Part shown: piece after piece, positions 1 through 8,924 of the stretch
Position numbering within the stretch: the stretch's first letter is position 1
Layout: each line of letters starts with the position of its first letter
Assembly: GCA_900547405.1 (NCBI GenBank)
Contig: URGL01000004.1
Span: 17,202-81,201 of the forward strand
Direction of reading: 5' to 3'
Source of the DNA: an uncultured Eubacteriales bacterium
GTDB lineage: Bacteria; Bacillota; Clostridia; Oscillospirales; Oscillospiraceae
Length of the DNA: 64,000 bases
Made by a program: the position numbers and the translations under genes
The notes under the pieces: model-generated
The model's input: the letters and a program-made list of their open reading frames with translations, nothing else
Databases searched by the model: none
What the model was told of the DNA's origin: nothing

Positions 1-642
1 GTTGTGGAAGCAGGCCCCTGCGTCGTGACTCAGAAGAAGACCGTTGAGACCGACGGCTACACCGCCGTCCAGCTTGGCTTTGGCGACGTCAAGGAGCACA
101 AGCTGAGCAAGCCGGAGGCCGGCCACCTGAAGAAGGCTGGCGTAGCCCCCAAGAAGTACCTGAAGGAGTTCAAGCTGGAGAGCGCTGCTGACATGAACGT
201 TGGCGACGAGGTCAAGGCTGACACCTTCGCTGCCGGCGACAAGATCGACGTGACCGGCATCACCAAGGGCCATGGCTACCAGGGCGTTGTGAAGCGCTAT
301 GGCGCCGGCCGTACCCCCATGACCCACGGCGGCGGCCCTGTCCACCGTCACGCTGGCTCTATGGGCGCTTCTTCCCACCAGTCCCGTATCTTCCCGGGTA
401 AGATCGGCGCAGGCCAGATGGGCTGCGAGCAGGTCACCATCGAGAACCTGGACGTGGTGAAGGTGGACGCAGAGCTGAACATGATCGTTATCCGCGGCGC
501 CATTCCCGGCCCCAAGGGCGGTCTCGTTTACATCCGCAACACCGTGAAGAACAACCGGATCAAGAACGTCGAGACCGGCATCAGCAAGAACCCGCAGAAG
601 GCTTCCGGCAGAAATCCCCAGAAGGCTTCCGCAAGAGGCTAA
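1..642 (+). CDS. rplC: 50S ribosomal protein L3 (5' partial)
   Basis: L3 is an early 23S-binding protein needed for large-subunit assembly. The frame is already open at base 1 (Val-Val-Glu-Ala-Gly-Pro), which in L3 lies about 28 residues after the start, so the N-terminus and rpsJ lie outside the window. The diagnostic central loop is present: the GHGYQGVVKRYG segment followed by THGGGPVHRHAGSMG and GAGQMG, which reaches toward the peptidyl-transferase centre. The C-terminus carries a tandem near-duplication, NPQKASGR then NPQKASARG, that looks like a small in-frame repeat. First visible gene of the S10 operon; rplD follows after 19 nt with a good AAAGGAG site. Confidence 0.97.
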   Translation, partial: VVEAGPCVVTQKKTVETDGYTAVQLGFGDVKEHKLSKPEAGHLKKAGVAPKKYLKEFKLESAADMNVGDEVKADTFAAGDKIDVTGITKGHGYQGVVKRYGAGRTPMTHGGGPVHRHAGSMGASSHQSRIFPGKIGAGQMGCEQVTIENLDVVKVDAELNMIVIRGAIPGPKGGLVYIRNTVKNNRIKNVETGISKNPQKASGRNPQKASARG

Positions 643-661
643 GGAAAGGAGATCTTAAATC

Positions 662-1285
662 ATGCTTAAGACGAATGTTTACAATATGTCCGGCAAGCTG
701 GTTGGCGAGATCGAACTGCCCGAAGCTGTGTTTGGCATCGAACCCAACGAAGCTGCTGTCCATGACGCAGTTAAGAATCACCTGGCCAACAAGCGTCAGG
801 GCACTCAGAGCGCTCTGACCCGCGCTGAGGTTTCCGGCGGCGGCCGTAAGCCCTGGCGTCAGAAGGGCACCGGCCGGGCCCGTCAGGGTTCCACCCGCGC
901 TCCTCAGTGGACCCACGGCGGCATCGTGTTTGCCCCCAAGCCCCGCGATTACAGCTACAGCCTGAACAAGAAGGCCAAGCGGCTGGCGCTGAAGAGCGTC
1001 CTGTCTGCCAAGGCCAGCGAGCAGGCCGTGGTGGTCATCGACGAGATCAAGATGGACGCTCCCAAGACCAAGACCTTCGCTCAGTTCCTGAACGCTGTCG
1101 GCTGCACCACCAAGACCCTGGTCGTGACCGCCGCTGCTGACCAGAACGTTGTCCGTTCCGGCCGCAACATCGAAGGCTGCGAAGTGACCTTTGCCAACCT
1201 GCTGAACACCTACGACGTGCTGCACGCCGACAAGCTGGTTGTGGACAAGGCCGCGCTCCAGAAGATCCAGGAGGTATTCGCGTAA
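662..1285 (+). CDS. rplD: 50S ribosomal protein L4
   Basis: L4 binds 23S rRNA domain I and lines the nascent-peptide exit tunnel. The protein is 207 aa, a normal length, and keeps the extended tunnel loop around residues 55-95 ([20 protein letters not shown], then [11 protein letters not shown]). The start follows AAAGGAG. The stop overlaps the ATG of rplW by one base (TAATG), so the two are translationally coupled. In E. coli L4 autoregulates the S10 operon; the leader that would show this is outside the window. Confidence 0.97.
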   Translation: MLKTNVYNMSGKLVGEIELPEAVFGIEPNEAAVHDAVKNHLANKRQGTQSALTRAEVSGGGRKPWRQKGTGRARQGSTRAPQWTHGGIVFAPKPRDYSYSLNKKAKRLALKSVLSAKASEQAVVVIDEIKMDAPKTKTFAQFLNAVGCTTKTLVVTAAADQNVVRSGRNIEGCEVTFANLLNTYDVLHADKLVVDKAALQKIQEVFA

Positions 1286-1581
1286 TGAAGAACGTTTATG
1301 ACATCATCAGAAGACCGGTTATCACCGAGCAGTCCATGGAGTCTGTTGCTGATAAGAAGTACGTCTTCATGGTAGACGTGGACGCCAACAAGACCGAGAT
1401 CAAGGCTGCTGTTGAGCAGGCCTTCGGCGTGAAGGTTGCCAAGGTCAACACCATCCGGATGCAGGGCAAGGTCAAGCGCACCGGTGCCTACCCCGCCGGC
1501 AAGCGGGCCGCCTACAAGAAGGCCGTCGTTACCCTGACTGCCGACTCCAAGACCATCGAGTTCTTCGAAGGCATGGTCTAA
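1285..1581 (+). CDS. rplW: 50S ribosomal protein L23
   Basis: L23 sits at the exit-tunnel mouth and docks trigger factor and SRP. The 98-aa product is full length and begins [17 protein letters not shown], the usual L23 N-terminus, with the rRNA-binding loop [20 protein letters not shown] near residues 58-77. The start overlaps the rplD stop by one base, with GGAGG inside the end of rplD. Confidence 0.97.
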   Translation: MKNVYDIIRRPVITEQSMESVADKKYVFMVDVDANKTEIKAAVEQAFGVKVAKVNTIRMQGKVKRTGAYPAGKRAAYKKAVVTLTADSKTIEFFEGMV

Positions 1582-1605
1582 TCTCAATAAAGGAGAGAAA
1601 CGCAA

Positions 1606-2442
1606 ATGGCTATTAAAACTTTTAAGCCTTATACCCCGTCCCGCAGAAACATGACCGTTTCCGCTTTCGACGGCGTAGACAAGAAGGCAAAACCTGAGCG
1701 TAGCCTGGTTGAGAGCCTGAAGAAGAATGCGGGTCGCAACAGCTATGGTCATATCACCGTCCGCCATCGCGGCGGCGGCAACAAGCGTAAGTACCGTGTG
1801 ATCGACTTCAAGCGCCAGAAGCTGGATATGCCCGCTACTGTGCAGCGCATCGAGTACGATCCCAACCGGTCCGCTTTCATTGCTCTTATCAAGTACGAAG
1901 ACGAGACCCTGAGCTACATCCTGGCTCCCTACGGCCTGAAGGCTGGCGACAAGGTGGTCTCTTCTGCCGCTGCTGACATCAAGCCCGGCAACTGCCTGCC
2001 CATCGCCAACATCCCCGTTGGTACCGTGATCCACAACGTGGAGCTGCAGCCCGGCCACGGCGCTCAGCTGGTTCGTTCCGCCGGTGCCGCCGCTCAGCTG
2101 ATGGCTAAGGAAGGCGAGCTGGCTCAGGTCAGACTTCCCTCCGGCGAAGTTCGCTACGTTCGGATGAACTGCACCGCCTGCATCGGTCAGGTTGGCAACC
2201 TGGATCATGAGAATGTCCACATCGGTAAGGCCGGCCGTACCCGTCACATGGGTATCCGTCCCACCGTCCGCGGCTCTGTCATGAACCCCAATGACCATCC
2301 TCACGGCGGCGGCGAGGGCCGCGCACCTATCGGTCGTCCCGGCCCTGTCACTCCTTGGGGCAAGCCTGCTATGGGTTATAAGACCCGTAAGGGCAAGAAC
2401 CCCACCAACAAGTTCATCGTCAAGCGCAGAAACAGCAAGTAA
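1606..2442 (+). CDS. rplB: 50S ribosomal protein L2
   Basis: L2 is required for subunit association and peptidyl-transferase activity. The 278-aa protein has the N-terminal OB-like fold, the SH3-like middle, and the conserved C-terminal [19 protein letters not shown] segment (about 225-243) that contains the critical histidine. It ends in the usual basic FIVKRRNSK tail. An AAAGGAGAG ribosome site precedes the ATG, and rpsS follows 12 nt after the stop. Confidence 0.97.
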   Translation: MAIKTFKPYTPSRRNMTVSAFDGVDKKAKPERSLVESLKKNAGRNSYGHITVRHRGGGNKRKYRVIDFKRQKLDMPATVQRIEYDPNRSAFIALIKYEDETLSYILAPYGLKAGDKVVSSAAADIKPGNCLPIANIPVGTVIHNVELQPGHGAQLVRSAGAAAQLMAKEGELAQVRLPSGEVRYVRMNCTACIGQVGNLDHENVHIGKAGRTRHMGIRPTVRGSVMNPNDHPHGGGEGRAPIGRPGPVTPWGKPAMGYKTRKGKNPTNKFIVKRRNSK

Positions 2443-2454
2443 GGAGGAAATGAA

Positions 2455-2733
2455 ATGAGCAGAAGTATCAAAAAGGGCCCTTTCGTAGCTCCTGAGCTGT
2501 ACAAGCGCGTTGAAGAGCTGAACAAGGCCGGTGAAAAGAAGGTTCTGAAGACCTGGTCCAGAGCCTCCACCATTTTCCCCTCCTTTGTTGGTCACACCAT
2601 CGCCGTCCACGACGGACGGAAGCATGTGCCTGTCTATATCACTGAGGATATGGTCGGCCACAAGCTGGGCGAGTTCGTGCCTACCAGAACCTTCCGTGGT
2701 CACTCTGGCAGCAAGACCGCCAATGCCAAGTAA
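2455..2733 (+). CDS. rpsS: 30S ribosomal protein S19
   Basis: S19 is a 30S head protein that contacts S13. The 92-aa sequence starts [15 protein letters not shown] and contains [18 protein letters not shown] and the FRGHSG motif near residue 78-84, all hallmarks of the family. AAGGAGG lies upstream of the ATG and rplV follows after 12 nt. Confidence 0.97.
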   Translation: MSRSIKKGPFVAPELYKRVEELNKAGEKKVLKTWSRASTIFPSFVGHTIAVHDGRKHVPVYITEDMVGHKLGEFVPTRTFRGHSGSKTANAK

Positions 2734-2745
2734 GGAGGTACGAAA

Positions 2746-3081
2746 ATGGAAGCATTTGCACATGTAAAGTACGTCCGGATGTCTCCCCGCAAGGTCAAGC
2801 TGGTTTGCGACATGATCCGGGGCCAGGACGTGAAGACCGCTGCCGCGTACCTGAGCCAGACCTCTAAGGCCGCTTGCGAGCCCATGGCTAAGCTGCTGAA
2901 GAGCGCTGTGGCAAACGCCGAGCACAATCACGAAATGAACGCTGAAAACCTGTACGTTTCCACTGTGATCGCCAATCCCGGCCCCATCCTGAAGCGCGGC
3001 CGCATCGCGTCCCGTCGTGGTTTCGTTCGGATCAATAAGAGAACCACTCACATCACCATTGGTGTGAGCGAGAAGGCTTAA
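2746..3081 (+). CDS. rplV: 50S ribosomal protein L22
   Basis: L22 contributes to the exit-tunnel constriction. The 111-aa protein has the family core ([18 protein letters not shown] at about 8-25) and the tunnel hairpin region around residues 83-98 ([16 protein letters not shown]), where macrolide-resistance changes fall in other species. No unusual substitution is evident. The ribosome site is AAGGAGG. Confidence 0.97.
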   Translation: MEAFAHVKYVRMSPRKVKLVCDMIRGQDVKTAAAYLSQTSKAACEPMAKLLKSAVANAEHNHEMNAENLYVSTVIANPGPILKRGRIASRRGFVRINKRTTHITIGVSEKA

Positions 3082-3094
3082 TCAGGAGGTAGCT

Positions 3095-3886
3095 ATGGGA
3101 CAGAAAGTTAATCCCCATGGACTGCGTGTTGGCGTTATCAAAGACTGGGATTCCCATTGGTACGCCCGCGAGGAGAAGGTCGGCGACCTGGTGGTCGAGG
3201 ACTACAACATCCGTAAGTATCTGAAGAACAAGCTCTACGCCGCCGGCGTGGCTAAGATCGAGATCGAGCGTTCCAACGGCAAGGTCAAGATCAACATCCA
3301 CTGCTCCCGTCCCGGCGTCGTCATCGGCAAGGCCGGTGCCGAGATCGAGAACCTGCGCAAGGACGTAGAGACTCGCCTGGGCAAGAGCGTGAACCTGAAC
3401 ATCGTTGAGGTTCGGTCCCCCGACCTGAACGCTCAGCTGGTTGCCGAGAACATTGCCCAGCAGCTGGAGAAGCGTATCTCCTTCCGCCGGGCTATGAAGA
3501 AGGCCATGCAGCAGGCTACCCGCCTGGGTGCCAAGGGCATCAAGGTCACCTGCGGCGGCCGTCTGGGCGGCGCTGAGATCGCCCGCTCCGAGAGCTACCA
3601 CGAGGGCACCATTCCTCTGCAGACCATCCGTGCCGACATCGAGTACGGCTTTGCTGAGGCTGCTACTACCTACGGCCGCATCGGCGTGAAGGTGTGGATC
3701 TACAAGGGCGAAGTCCTGAATACCACCCTCCGTGCCGCCGCTCCCGAACCCGCTCCCCGTGAGCGCCGTGACCGCCGCCAGGGTGACCGCCGCAATGGCG
3801 ACCGTCGCCAGGGTGACCGCCGCCAGGGTGGCGAGCGCCGCTTCGGTGACAGAAACAACAACCGCAGAGAAGGAGGTAACCGCTGA
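3095..3886 (+). CDS. rpsC: 30S ribosomal protein S3 with an Arg/Gly/Asp-rich C-terminal tail
   Basis: S3 lies at the mRNA entry tunnel and contributes to helicase activity. Residues 1-220 are a standard S3: an N-terminal segment, a type II KH domain ([15 protein letters not shown] around 70-85) and the S3-C domain. At 263 aa it is longer than the usual 215-235. The extra tail, from about residue 222, is built of repeated RRQGDRR-type units and ends [13 protein letters not shown], a basic low-complexity extension coded by an imperfect nucleotide repeat near 3765-3850. The stop overlaps the rplP start by one base. Confidence 0.96.
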   Translation: MGQKVNPHGLRVGVIKDWDSHWYAREEKVGDLVVEDYNIRKYLKNKLYAAGVAKIEIERSNGKVKINIHCSRPGVVIGKAGAEIENLRKDVETRLGKSVNLNIVEVRSPDLNAQLVAENIAQQLEKRISFRRAMKKAMQQATRLGAKGIKVTCGGRLGGAEIARSESYHEGTIPLQTIRADIEYGFAEAATTYGRIGVKVWIYKGEVLNTTLRAAAPEPAPRERRDRRQGDRRNGDRRQGDRRQGGERRFGDRNNNRREGGNR

Positions 3887-4317
3887 TGCTGATGCCTAAA
3901 AGAGCAAAGTACCGCAAGGTGCAGCGTGGTCGTATGACCGGCGTTGCTTCCCGCGGCAACAAGGTTTCCTATGGTGAGTTCGGTATCCAGGCTCTGGAGC
4001 CCGGCTGGATCACCGGTAACCAGATCGAAGCTGCCCGTATTGCCATGACCCGTTACACCAAGCGTGGTGGTAAGGTCTGGATCAAGATTTTCCCCGACAA
4101 GCCTTACTCCAAGAAGGGCCTGGGCACCCGTATGGGTTCCGGTAAAGGCGCTCCCGAAGGCTGGGTAGCTGTTGTTAAGAATCAAAAGGTGATGTTTGAA
4201 ATTGGCGGCGTTTCCGAGGAAGTCGCCCGTGAGGCTCTGCGTCTGGCTCAGCACAAGCTGCCCATCAAGACCCGTATCATCACCAAGGAAGTCGAAACTG
4301 AGATTGGTGGTGAATAA
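3886..4317 (+). CDS. rplP: 50S ribosomal protein L16
   Basis: L16 contacts the elbow of A-site tRNA. The product is 143 aa with the standard [14 protein letters not shown] beginning and the [12 protein letters not shown] motif near 86-97. Two starts are possible: the ATG at 3886 (MLMPKR), 9 nt after GGAGG and coupled to the rpsC stop, or the ATG at 3892, 15 nt away and giving the more typical MPKR start. Spacing favours 3886. The TAA overlaps the rpmC ATG by one base. Confidence 0.96.
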   Translation: MLMPKRAKYRKVQRGRMTGVASRGNKVSYGEFGIQALEPGWITGNQIEAARIAMTRYTKRGGKVWIKIFPDKPYSKKGLGTRMGSGKGAPEGWVAVVKNQKVMFEIGGVSEEVAREALRLAQHKLPIKTRIITKEVETEIGGE

Positions 4318-4514
4318 TGATGAAGGCAAAGGAAATCAAGAGTCTGTCCACTGAAGAGCTGACCAAGAAGCTGGACGAGCTGAAGAAGGATCTGTTCATG
4401 CTGCGGATGCAGCACGCGACCAATCAGCTGGATAACCCCATGCAGATCGCCGCTGTCAAGAAGGACATTGCCCGCATCAAGACCATTATTCGTGAGAAAG
4501 AGACCAACATCTGA
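4317..4514 (+). CDS. rpmC: 50S ribosomal protein L29
   Basis: L29 is a small helical protein beside L23 at the tunnel exit. The 65-aa sequence has the usual two-helix pattern and the [17 protein letters not shown] motif (about 23-39). The start codon is doubled (ATGATG); 4317 overlaps the rplP stop and 4320 would give a one-residue shorter form. Confidence 0.95.
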   Translation: MMKAKEIKSLSTEELTKKLDELKKDLFMLRMQHATNQLDNPMQIAAVKKDIARIKTIIREKETNI

Positions 4515-4528
4515 GGAGGGAAACAAGT

Positions 4529-4792
4529 ATGACTGAAAATACCAGAGCTTTCCGCAAAACCAGAATCGGTCAGGTTGTCTCCGACAAGATGGACAAGACC
4601 ATTGTGGTTGCGATTGAGGACAGCGTGCAGCATCCTCTGTACAAGAAGACCATGAAGCGGACTTACAAGCTGAAGGCCCACGACGAGAACAACGAGTGCG
4701 GCATCGGCGATACCGTCGAGGTCATGGAGACCCGTCCCCTGTCCAAGGACAAGAGATGGAGACTGGTCAGAATTATCGAAAAGGCTAAGTAA
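4529..4792 (+). CDS. rpsQ: 30S ribosomal protein S17
   Basis: S17 is a primary 16S-binding OB-fold protein. It is 87 aa with the signature [17 protein letters not shown] at 14-30, [19 protein letters not shown], and the closing [28 protein letters not shown] site precedes the ATG. Confidence 0.97.
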   Translation: MTENTRAFRKTRIGQVVSDKMDKTIVVAIEDSVQHPLYKKTMKRTYKLKAHDENNECGIGDTVEVMETRPLSKDKRWRLVRIIEKAK

Positions 4793-4807
4793 GGAGGTCG
4801 GCAGAAA

Positions 4808-5176
4808 ATGATTCAGCAGGAAAGCTATCTGAAGGTTGCCGACAACACCGGCGCTAAGGAAATCCACTGCATTCGTGTCCTGGGCGGCTCCAAGCGGAAG
4901 ACCGGCAACATCGGTGACATCATCGTTGCTTCCGTCCGCAAGGCTACCCCCGGCGGCACTGTCAAGAAGGGCGAGGTCGTGAAGGCCGTCATCGTCCGCA
5001 CCAAGCGGGGCGTCCGTCGTGAGGACGGCAGCTATGTCCGCTTTGATGAGAACGCTGCCGTTATCATCAAGGACGACAAGAATCCCCGCGGCACCCGTAT
5101 CTTTGGACCGGTGGCCCGCGAGCTGCGTGAGAGAGACTTCATGAAGATCCTCTCCCTGGCGCCCGAAGTCATCTAA
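4808..5176 (+). CDS. rplN: 50S ribosomal protein L14
   Basis: L14 forms part of the subunit interface and binds RsfS. The 122-aa length is exact for the family, and [19 protein letters not shown], the [20 protein letters not shown] block (about 60-79) and the terminal SLAPEVI are all present. AAGGAGG precedes the start. Confidence 0.98.
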   Translation: MIQQESYLKVADNTGAKEIHCIRVLGGSKRKTGNIGDIIVASVRKATPGGTVKKGEVVKAVIVRTKRGVRREDGSYVRFDENAAVIIKDDKNPRGTRIFGPVARELRERDFMKILSLAPEVI

Positions 5177-5191
5177 GGGGGAACCGAAGGA

Positions 5192-5497
5192 ATGAACATT
5201 AAGAAGAACGATACCGTTATCGTCCTGTCCGGCAAGGACAAGGGTGTTAAGGGCAAGGTCCTGGTGGCCATGCCCAGCGAGAACAAGGTCATTGTGGAGA
5301 AGGTCAATGTGGCTACCTGCCACACCAAGCCCCGCCGTCAGGGCGAGGAGGGTGGCATCGTCAAGCGCGAGACCCCCATCCGGACCTGCAAGGTTGCCCT
5401 GTACTGCGAGAAGTGCGGCAAGGGCGTTCGCGTCGGCTACAAGGTCGAAGGCGACAAGAAGACCCGTATCTGCCGCAAGTGCGGCGCCGAAATCTGA
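5192..5497 (+). CDS. rplX: 50S ribosomal protein L24, zinc-ribbon (CXXC) form
   Basis: L24 initiates 50S assembly near the tunnel exit. The KOW motif is in the first 35 residues (VLSGKDKGVKGKVL). The C-terminal part has two CXXC pairs, YCEKCGKG and ICRKCGAE, about 20 residues apart, which would form a zinc ribbon. Many L24 proteins, including the B. subtilis one as I remember it, lack these cysteines. The protein is 101 aa, normal for the family. The ribosome site is AAGGGGGAACC, weaker than those of its neighbours. Confidence 0.96.
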   Translation: MNIKKNDTVIVLSGKDKGVKGKVLVAMPSENKVIVEKVNVATCHTKPRRQGEEGGIVKRETPIRTCKVALYCEKCGKGVRVGYKVEGDKKTRICRKCGAEI

Positions 5498-5513
5498 GAA
5501 AGGAGCTTAAACA

Positions 5514-6056
5514 ATGGCTAACAGAATGAAAGACCGTTATGTCGCTGAGATCGCTCCTGCTCTGAACAAGAAGTTCGGCTACAAGAGCGTTATGCAGATC
5601 CCCAAGCTGGACAAGGTGATTGTGAACGTCGGCTGCGGCGAGAGCAAGAACAATGCCAAGGAGATCGAGGCTATCTGCAAGGATATCGCTGCCATCACCG
5701 GCCAGAAGCCCATTACCTGCAAGGCCCGCAAGAGCGTTGCTAACTTCAAGGTCCGTGAGGGTGAAACCGTCGGCGTGAAGGTCACCCTCCGCGGCGACAA
5801 GATGTACGAGTTCCTGGACCGCCTGTTCAATGTGGCTCTGCCTCGTGTCCGCGACTTCCGCGGCATCAACCCCAACTCTTTCGACGGCCGTGGCAACTAT
5901 GCCTTTGGCCTGAAGGAACAGCTGATCTTCCCTGAGATCGAGTACGACAAGGTGGACAAGATCCGTGGTATGGATATCTGCATCTGCACCACCGCTGCCA
6001 CCGACGAGGAAGCCAAAGAGCTGCTGACCCAGCTGGGCGCTCCCTTCACCGCTTGA
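5514..6056 (+). CDS. rplE: 50S ribosomal protein L5
   Basis: L5 binds 5S rRNA and the P-site tRNA elbow. The 180-aa protein has the conserved [34 protein letters not shown] and [20 protein letters not shown] blocks. In E. coli the S8 operator overlaps the start of this gene; no equivalent is evident here, but a structured gap before rpsH is. Confidence 0.97.
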   Translation: MANRMKDRYVAEIAPALNKKFGYKSVMQIPKLDKVIVNVGCGESKNNAKEIEAICKDIAAITGQKPITCKARKSVANFKVREGETVGVKVTLRGDKMYEFLDRLFNVALPRVRDFRGINPNSFDGRGNYAFGLKEQLIFPEIEYDKVDKIRGMDICICTTAATDEEAKELLTQLGAPFTA

Positions 6057-6073
6057 TTAGGAGGATTACGTAA

Positions 6074-6259
6074 ATGGCTAAAAAGTCTATGATCCTGAAG
6101 CAGCAGGCTGAGCCCAAGTTCTCCAGCCGCCGCTACAACCGCTGCAAGATTTGCGGCAGACCTCATGCTTACCTGCGGGACTACGGCGTGTGCCGTATCT
6201 GCTTCCGTGAGCTGGCCTACAAGGGCCAGATCCCCGGTGTCCGCAAGGCCAGCTGGTAA
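6074..6259 (+). CDS. rpsZ: 30S ribosomal protein S14 type Z (zinc-binding)
   Basis: S14 helps build the 30S head. The 61-aa short form has two CXXC pairs, RCKICGRP and VCRICFRE, that bind one zinc, as in the C+ S14 of Gram-positive bacteria. It ends IPGVRKASW, the canonical C-terminus. The ribosome site is AGGAGG. The gene is followed by a 150-nt gap, by far the largest within the spc section. Confidence 0.97.
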   Translation: MAKKSMILKQQAEPKFSSRRYNRCKICGRPHAYLRDYGVCRICFRELAYKGQIPGVRKASW

Positions 6260-6297
6260 TCTCGTTTCCGAGTAAGGTCGACAACAATGTGAAAAGA

Positions 6298-6385
6298 TTT
6301 GGGAAGTCCCGGGAAGATGGACGGGTGCCGGAAGGCGCGCGTCGCATTCCCCGGATACCCCCAAACTTTAACGGGTTAAGCCCGT
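6298..6385 (+). promoter_or_regulatory. structured intergenic RNA between rpsZ and rpsH
   Basis: The gap can fold into one long interrupted hairpin at 6298-6365. The basal stem is TTTGGG/CCCAAA. Above it are CCGGGAA with TTCCCGG (one bulge), ACG with CGT, and GTGCC with GGCGC, capped by a GGAA tetraloop. A second hairpin, ACGGG-ttaag-CCCGT, lies at 6371-6385 just before the rpsH ribosome site. The layout of stems separated by internal loops resembles ribosomal-protein autoregulatory leaders. Because rpsH (S8) is next, S8 is the obvious candidate ligand, but I could not match a known S8 site. No T-run terminator follows. Confidence 0.5.
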
Positions 6386-6409
6386 AACTTCTTAAAGGAG
6401 GATATTAAC

Positions 6410-6808
6410 ATGCAAATCACCGATCCCGTAGCAGATATGCTGACCCGTATCCGGAACGCGAACTCTGCAAAGCACGAAACCGTGGATGTCCCCGCTTCCA
6501 ACCTGAAGAAGGCCATTGCCCAGATTCTGTTGGACGAGGGCTACATCAAGTCCTACACCGTTGTTGACAACGGCAACCAGGGCATGATCCACATCACTCT
6601 GAAGTACCTGGCCAAGAAGCAGCAGGTCATCACCGGCCTGCGCCGCGTCTCCAAGCCCGGCCTGCGTGTGTACGCCGGCGCCGAGGAGCTGCCCAAGGTT
6701 CTGAAGGGTCTGGGTATCGCGATCGTTTCCACTTCCAAGGGCGTTATGACCGACAAGAAGGCCCGCGAGGCTCACATCGGCGGCGAAGTCCTGGCTTTCG
6801 TCTGGTAA
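6410..6808 (+). CDS. rpsH: 30S ribosomal protein S8
   Basis: S8 is a primary assembly protein binding 16S helix 21, and in enterobacteria it represses the spc operon. The 132-aa sequence starts [18 protein letters not shown] and ends with the RNA-binding [20 protein letters not shown] block (about 106-125). AAAGGAGG precedes the ATG. The structured gap upstream makes it a candidate autoregulator here. Confidence 0.97.
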   Translation: MQITDPVADMLTRIRNANSAKHETVDVPASNLKKAIAQILLDEGYIKSYTVVDNGNQGMIHITLKYLAKKQQVITGLRRVSKPGLRVYAGAEELPKVLKGLGIAIVSTSKGVMTDKKAREAHIGGEVLAFVW

Positions 6809-6823
6809 GGAGGATATTCAGAA

Positions 6824-7369
6824 ATGTCTAGAATTGGTAGAAAGCCGGTTATCATTCCGGCAAACGTCACGGTGGACATTGCCGAGGGCAATGCTGTTAC
6901 CGTGAAGGGCCCCAAGGGCACTCTGAGCTACACCTTCCATCCCGACATGATCCTGAAGGTCGAGGGCAACGAGGTGATCGTTTCCCGTCCCGATGAAGAG
7001 CACCTGCACAAGTCTCTCCACGGCCTGACCCGCACCCTGCTGCACAACATGGTAGAGGGCGTTGAGAAGGGCTTCTCCAAGGAGCTGGACGTCAACGGCG
7101 TTGGCTACCGTTGCGAGAAGAAGGGCACTCAGCTGGTCATGCGTCTGGGCTTCTCTCACGAAGTGATCGTGGACGAGATCCCCGGCATCTCCATCGAAGT
7201 TCCCACCCCCAACAAGATCATCATCAAGGGCATTGACAAGCAGGCTGTCGGCCAGTTCGCTGCCGAAGTCCGCAGCAAGCGTCCCCCCGAACCCTACAAG
7301 GGCAAGGGCATCAAGTACACCACCGAAGTCATCCGCCGCAAGGTTGGTAAGACCGGTGGTAAGAAGTAA
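6824..7369 (+). CDS. rplF: 50S ribosomal protein L6
   Basis: L6 lies near the sarcin-ricin loop and factor-binding site. The 181-aa product has two tandem L6 folds, the [15 protein letters not shown] start and the C-terminal signature [20 protein letters not shown] (about 154-173). The ribosome site is AAGGAGG. Confidence 0.97.
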   Translation: MSRIGRKPVIIPANVTVDIAEGNAVTVKGPKGTLSYTFHPDMILKVEGNEVIVSRPDEEHLHKSLHGLTRTLLHNMVEGVEKGFSKELDVNGVGYRCEKKGTQLVMRLGFSHEVIVDEIPGISIEVPTPNKIIIKGIDKQAVGQFAAEVRSKRPPEPYKGKGIKYTTEVIRRKVGKTGGKK

Positions 7370-7384
7370 TGGAGGTGTGCCGAA

Positions 7385-7744
7385 ATGGTCAGCAAGGTTA
7401 ATAAGAATGCAATGCGCCTGAAGCGGCATGTCCGCGTTCGTGGCAAAATCTCCGGCACTCCCGAGCGTCCCCGTCTGAACGTGTTCCGTTCCAACACGAA
7501 CATCTACGCTCAGATCATTGACGACGTGAACGGCGTTACTCTGGCTTCCGCCAATACGCTGGAGAAGGAATTTGAGGGTCTCACCGGCAACTGCGAAGGT
7601 GCCAAGAAGGTGGGTCTGGTCCTGGCTGAGCGTGCCAAGGCCAAGGGCATTAGCGAGGTCGTCTTCGACCGCGGCGGCTATATTTTCCATGGCCGTGTTG
7701 CTGCTCTGGCTGAGGGTGCCCGCGAGGGCGGCCTCGAGTTCTAA
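7385..7744 (+). CDS. rplR: 50S ribosomal protein L18
   Basis: L18 delivers 5S rRNA with L5. At 119 aa it shows [25 protein letters not shown] in the N-terminal half (a basic tail, then the globular domain) and ends [26 protein letters not shown], typical of the family. GGAGG is 9 nt before the ATG. Confidence 0.97.
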   Translation: MVSKVNKNAMRLKRHVRVRGKISGTPERPRLNVFRSNTNIYAQIIDDVNGVTLASANTLEKEFEGLTGNCEGAKKVGLVLAERAKAKGISEVVFDRGGYIFHGRVAALAEGAREGGLEF

Positions 7745-7762
7745 GGAAGAGGAGGAAAACAA

Positions 7763-8272
7763 ATGGCTTACAATAAGACTCCTAACAATGAAGCTTCCGA
7801 GCTCATTGAGAAGGTCGTTTACCTGAACCGTGTCAGCAAGACCGTTAAGGGCGGCCGTGTCATGAAGTTCTCCGCTCTGGTGGTTGTCGGTGACGGCAAG
7901 GGTACCGTGGGCTACGGCCTGGGCAAGGCCGCCGAAGTTTCCGAGGCTATTCTCAAGGGCATCGCCGATGCCAAGAAGAACATGGTCAAGGTTTCTCTGG
8001 CTGGCAACACCATCCCCCACGATGTGATCGGCATCTTCGGTGCCGGTACCGTCCTGCTGAAGCCCGCCCCCGAGGGCACCGGCGTTATCGCCGGCGGCGC
8101 TGTCCGTGCCGTTATGGAGGCTGTCGGCATCAAGAACATCTGCGCGAAGTGCCTGCGTACCAACAACCCTCAGAACGTTGTCAAGGCCACCATGGTCGGT
8201 CTGACTTCTCTGCGTTCTCCTGAGCAGGTTGCTGCCATCCGCGGCAAGAGCGTGGAAGAAATCGTTGGTTAA
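7763..8272 (+). CDS. rpsE: 30S ribosomal protein S5
   Basis: S5 supports accuracy and mRNA unwinding. The 169-aa protein has a dsRBD-like N-terminal domain with [19 protein letters not shown] at about 43-61, and a C-terminal domain with [19 protein letters not shown]. No spectinomycin-resistance signature is obvious in the [12 protein letters not shown] loop. Confidence 0.97.
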   Translation: MAYNKTPNNEASELIEKVVYLNRVSKTVKGGRVMKFSALVVVGDGKGTVGYGLGKAAEVSEAILKGIADAKKNMVKVSLAGNTIPHDVIGIFGAGTVLLKPAPEGTGVIAGGAVRAVMEAVGIKNICAKCLRTNNPQNVVKATMVGLTSLRSPEQVAAIRGKSVEEIVG

Positions 8273-8286
8273 GGAGGGCAATTAAC

Positions 8287-8469
8287 ATGGCAAACCTGAA
8301 AATTACGCTTGTTAAGAGCCTGAACGGCCGTCTGGAAAAGCACATCGCTACCGCTGCAAGCCTGGGCCTTCGCAAGATCGGCCAGACTTCCATCCAGCCG
8401 GACAACACCCAGACCCGCGGCAAGATCGCCCAGATCGGCTACCTGCTGCAGGTTACCGAAGTTGAATAA
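8287..8469 (+). CDS. rpmD: 50S ribosomal protein L30
   Basis: L30 is a 60-aa protein binding 23S rRNA domain II. The [12 protein letters not shown] start, the [15 protein letters not shown] core and the [16 protein letters not shown] end match the bacterial family. AAGGAGGG precedes the ATG. Confidence 0.95.
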   Translation: MANLKITLVKSLNGRLEKHIATAASLGLRKIGQTSIQPDNTQTRGKIAQIGYLLQVTEVE

Positions 8470-8483
8470 GGAGGAGAACAGAA

Positions 8484-8924
8484 ATGAAGCTCCATGAACT
8501 CTCTCCTGTCGCGGGCTCTACCTTCGAAGGCAAGCGCAAGGGCCGCGGCATCGCTTCCGGCAACGGCAAGACCGGTGGCCGTGGTCACAAGGGCCAGAAG
8601 GCCCGCTCCGGCGGCAAGGTCCGTGCCGGTTTCGAAGGCGGCCAGATGCCTCTGGCTCGTCGTATCCCCAAGCGTGGCTTCAATAACATCTTCGCCAAGC
8701 CCCTGACCTCCGTCAATGTGGGCCTGCTGAACGGTTTTGAAGACGGCGCTGTCGTTGATGTGGCTGCCCTGCAGGCTGCCGGCATCATCGGTGAGTGCGC
8801 TTACGGTCTGAAGGTTCTGGCCGGCGGCGAGCTGACCAAGAAAATCACTGTAAAGGCTGCGGCTTTCTCTGAGTCTGCTAAGGAAAAGATCGAGCAGGCA
8901 GGCGGAAAGGCCGAGGTGGTGTAA
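8484..8924 (+). CDS. rplO: 50S ribosomal protein L15
   Basis: L15 is an assembly protein with a basic, glycine-rich N-terminal half ([20 protein letters not shown] at about 21-40, then the [18 protein letters not shown] motif) and a small globular C-terminal domain. It is 146 aa, the expected length. Its TAA directly abuts the GTG of secY, giving zero spacing. Confidence 0.96.
   Translation: MKLHELSPVAGSTFEGKRKGRGIASGNGKTGGRGHKGQKARSGGKVRAGFEGGQMPLARRIPKRGFNNIFAKPLTSVNVGLLNGFEDGAVVDVAALQAAGIIGECAYGLKVLAGGELTKKITVKAAAFSESAKEKIEQAGGKAEVV

Noticed and set aside
1210..3051. Long minus-strand open frame of 613 codons across the ribosomal genes
   Set aside because: It overlies rplW, rplB, rpsS and rplV completely and has a composition of antisense codons; GC-rich, strongly biased genes give such shadows. 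The same applies to other long frames opposite secY, rpsE and rpoA.
3700..3962. Tandem repeat array in rpsC as a possible CRISPR or regulatory repeat
   Set aside because: The repeat unit is in frame and codes for the RRQGDRR tail; there are no spacers.
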